Source of the DNA: Flavobacteriales bacterium
GTDB lineage: Bacteria; Bacteroidota; Bacteroidia; Flavobacteriales_D; Sanyastnellaceae
Assembly (NCBI GenBank): GCA_947457325.1
Contig: CANGVU010000092.1
Location: 1-6,026, forward strand
Direction: 5' to 3'
DNA length: 6,026 bases
Of the stretch, positions 5,923 through 6,026 are shown piece by piece. The position numbers and the translations under genes were made by a program. Numbering within the stretch: the first letter of the stretch is position 1; each line of letters opens with the position of its first letter. A model generated the notes under the pieces. It was not told where the DNA came from, did not search any database, and saw only the letters and a program-made list of their open reading frames with translations.

Positions 5923-6026
5923 AAACACCTATTGTAAGCATCCTTGTTGCCATGTCTGCCAATAGGGGCATTGGCAGAAACAATGATTTGATGTGGCATT
6001 TGCCCGATGACATGAAGTTTTTCAAG
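5919..6026 (+). CDS. folA: Dihydrofolate reductase, N-terminal part (runs off window; non-ATG start proposed)
   Basis: The frame to the window edge encodes (L)[18 protein letters not shown] and then [17 protein letters not shown], which is the N-terminus of DHFR: first strand IVSILVA, the N-R-x-IG turn, and the W-H-L-P-x-D-x-x-x-FK motif with the catalytic acid (equivalent to E. coli Asp27) at residue 31 of this numbering. DHFR reduces dihydrofolate to tetrahydrofolate with NADPH. The only ATG in the region, 5952, would remove the first strand and folate-contact residues equivalent to E. coli Ile5 and Ala7. No GTG or TTG occurs in frame. CTG 5919 overlaps the thyA stop as CTGA and gives [11 protein letters not shown], much like other DHFR N-termini. 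ATT 5931 aligns with Met1 of the E. coli enzyme and is the alternative. The family is certain; the start is inferred. Confidence 0.9.
   Translation, partial: MKTPIVSILVAMSANRGIGRNNDLMWHLPDDMKFFK

Overview
The window looks like a chromosomal segment from a member of the Bacteroidota, most likely the Flavobacteriia or a related marine or aquatic lineage. The evidence is a secreted beta-propeller protein with a C-terminal domain of the type A kind used by the type IX secretion system (T9SS), weak or absent Shine-Dalgarno sequences with A-rich leaders, and short segments resembling the Bacteroidota -7 promoter element (TAnnTTTG). No RNA gene, mobile element or CRISPR array was seen, and no stretch over 300 bases lacks a gene.

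Left part, plus strand (1-2822): the last 22 codons of an unidentified gene overlap by one base (TAATG) the start of mtgA, a monofunctional peptidoglycan glycosyltransferase with all its catalytic motifs. After 69 bases that hold a strong imperfect hairpin come two overlapping genes. One is a small cytoplasmic von Willebrand A (vWA) protein with an intact metal-binding MIDAS site. The other is a 401-residue protein of unknown function with four clustered cysteines and a C-terminal region that resembles a winged helix. The 8-base overlap implies co-translation. This pair is the best candidate here for an uncharacterised functional unit.

Middle, minus strand (2808-3884): one gene for a secreted NHL/SMP-30-like beta-propeller with a T9SS sorting domain. 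It converges on the unknown gene with a 15-base coding overlap at the stops and diverges from purK across only 47 bases.

Right part, plus strand (3932-6026): purK (N5-carboxyaminoimidazole ribonucleotide synthase), thyA (thymidylate synthase) and the start of folA (dihydrofolate reductase, DHFR), which runs off the window. ThyA oxidises methylenetetrahydrofolate to dihydrofolate and DHFR regenerates tetrahydrofolate, which purine synthesis also needs, so this is a nucleotide/folate block. The folA frame has no ATG, GTG or TTG where the protein should begin. The natural N-terminus needs a CTG at 5919, overlapping the thyA stop as CTGA, or an ATT at 5931.

Most of the window is ordinary housekeeping sequence. 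The points worth a second look are the vWA/four-cysteine gene pair, the hairpin before it, and the non-canonical folA start.
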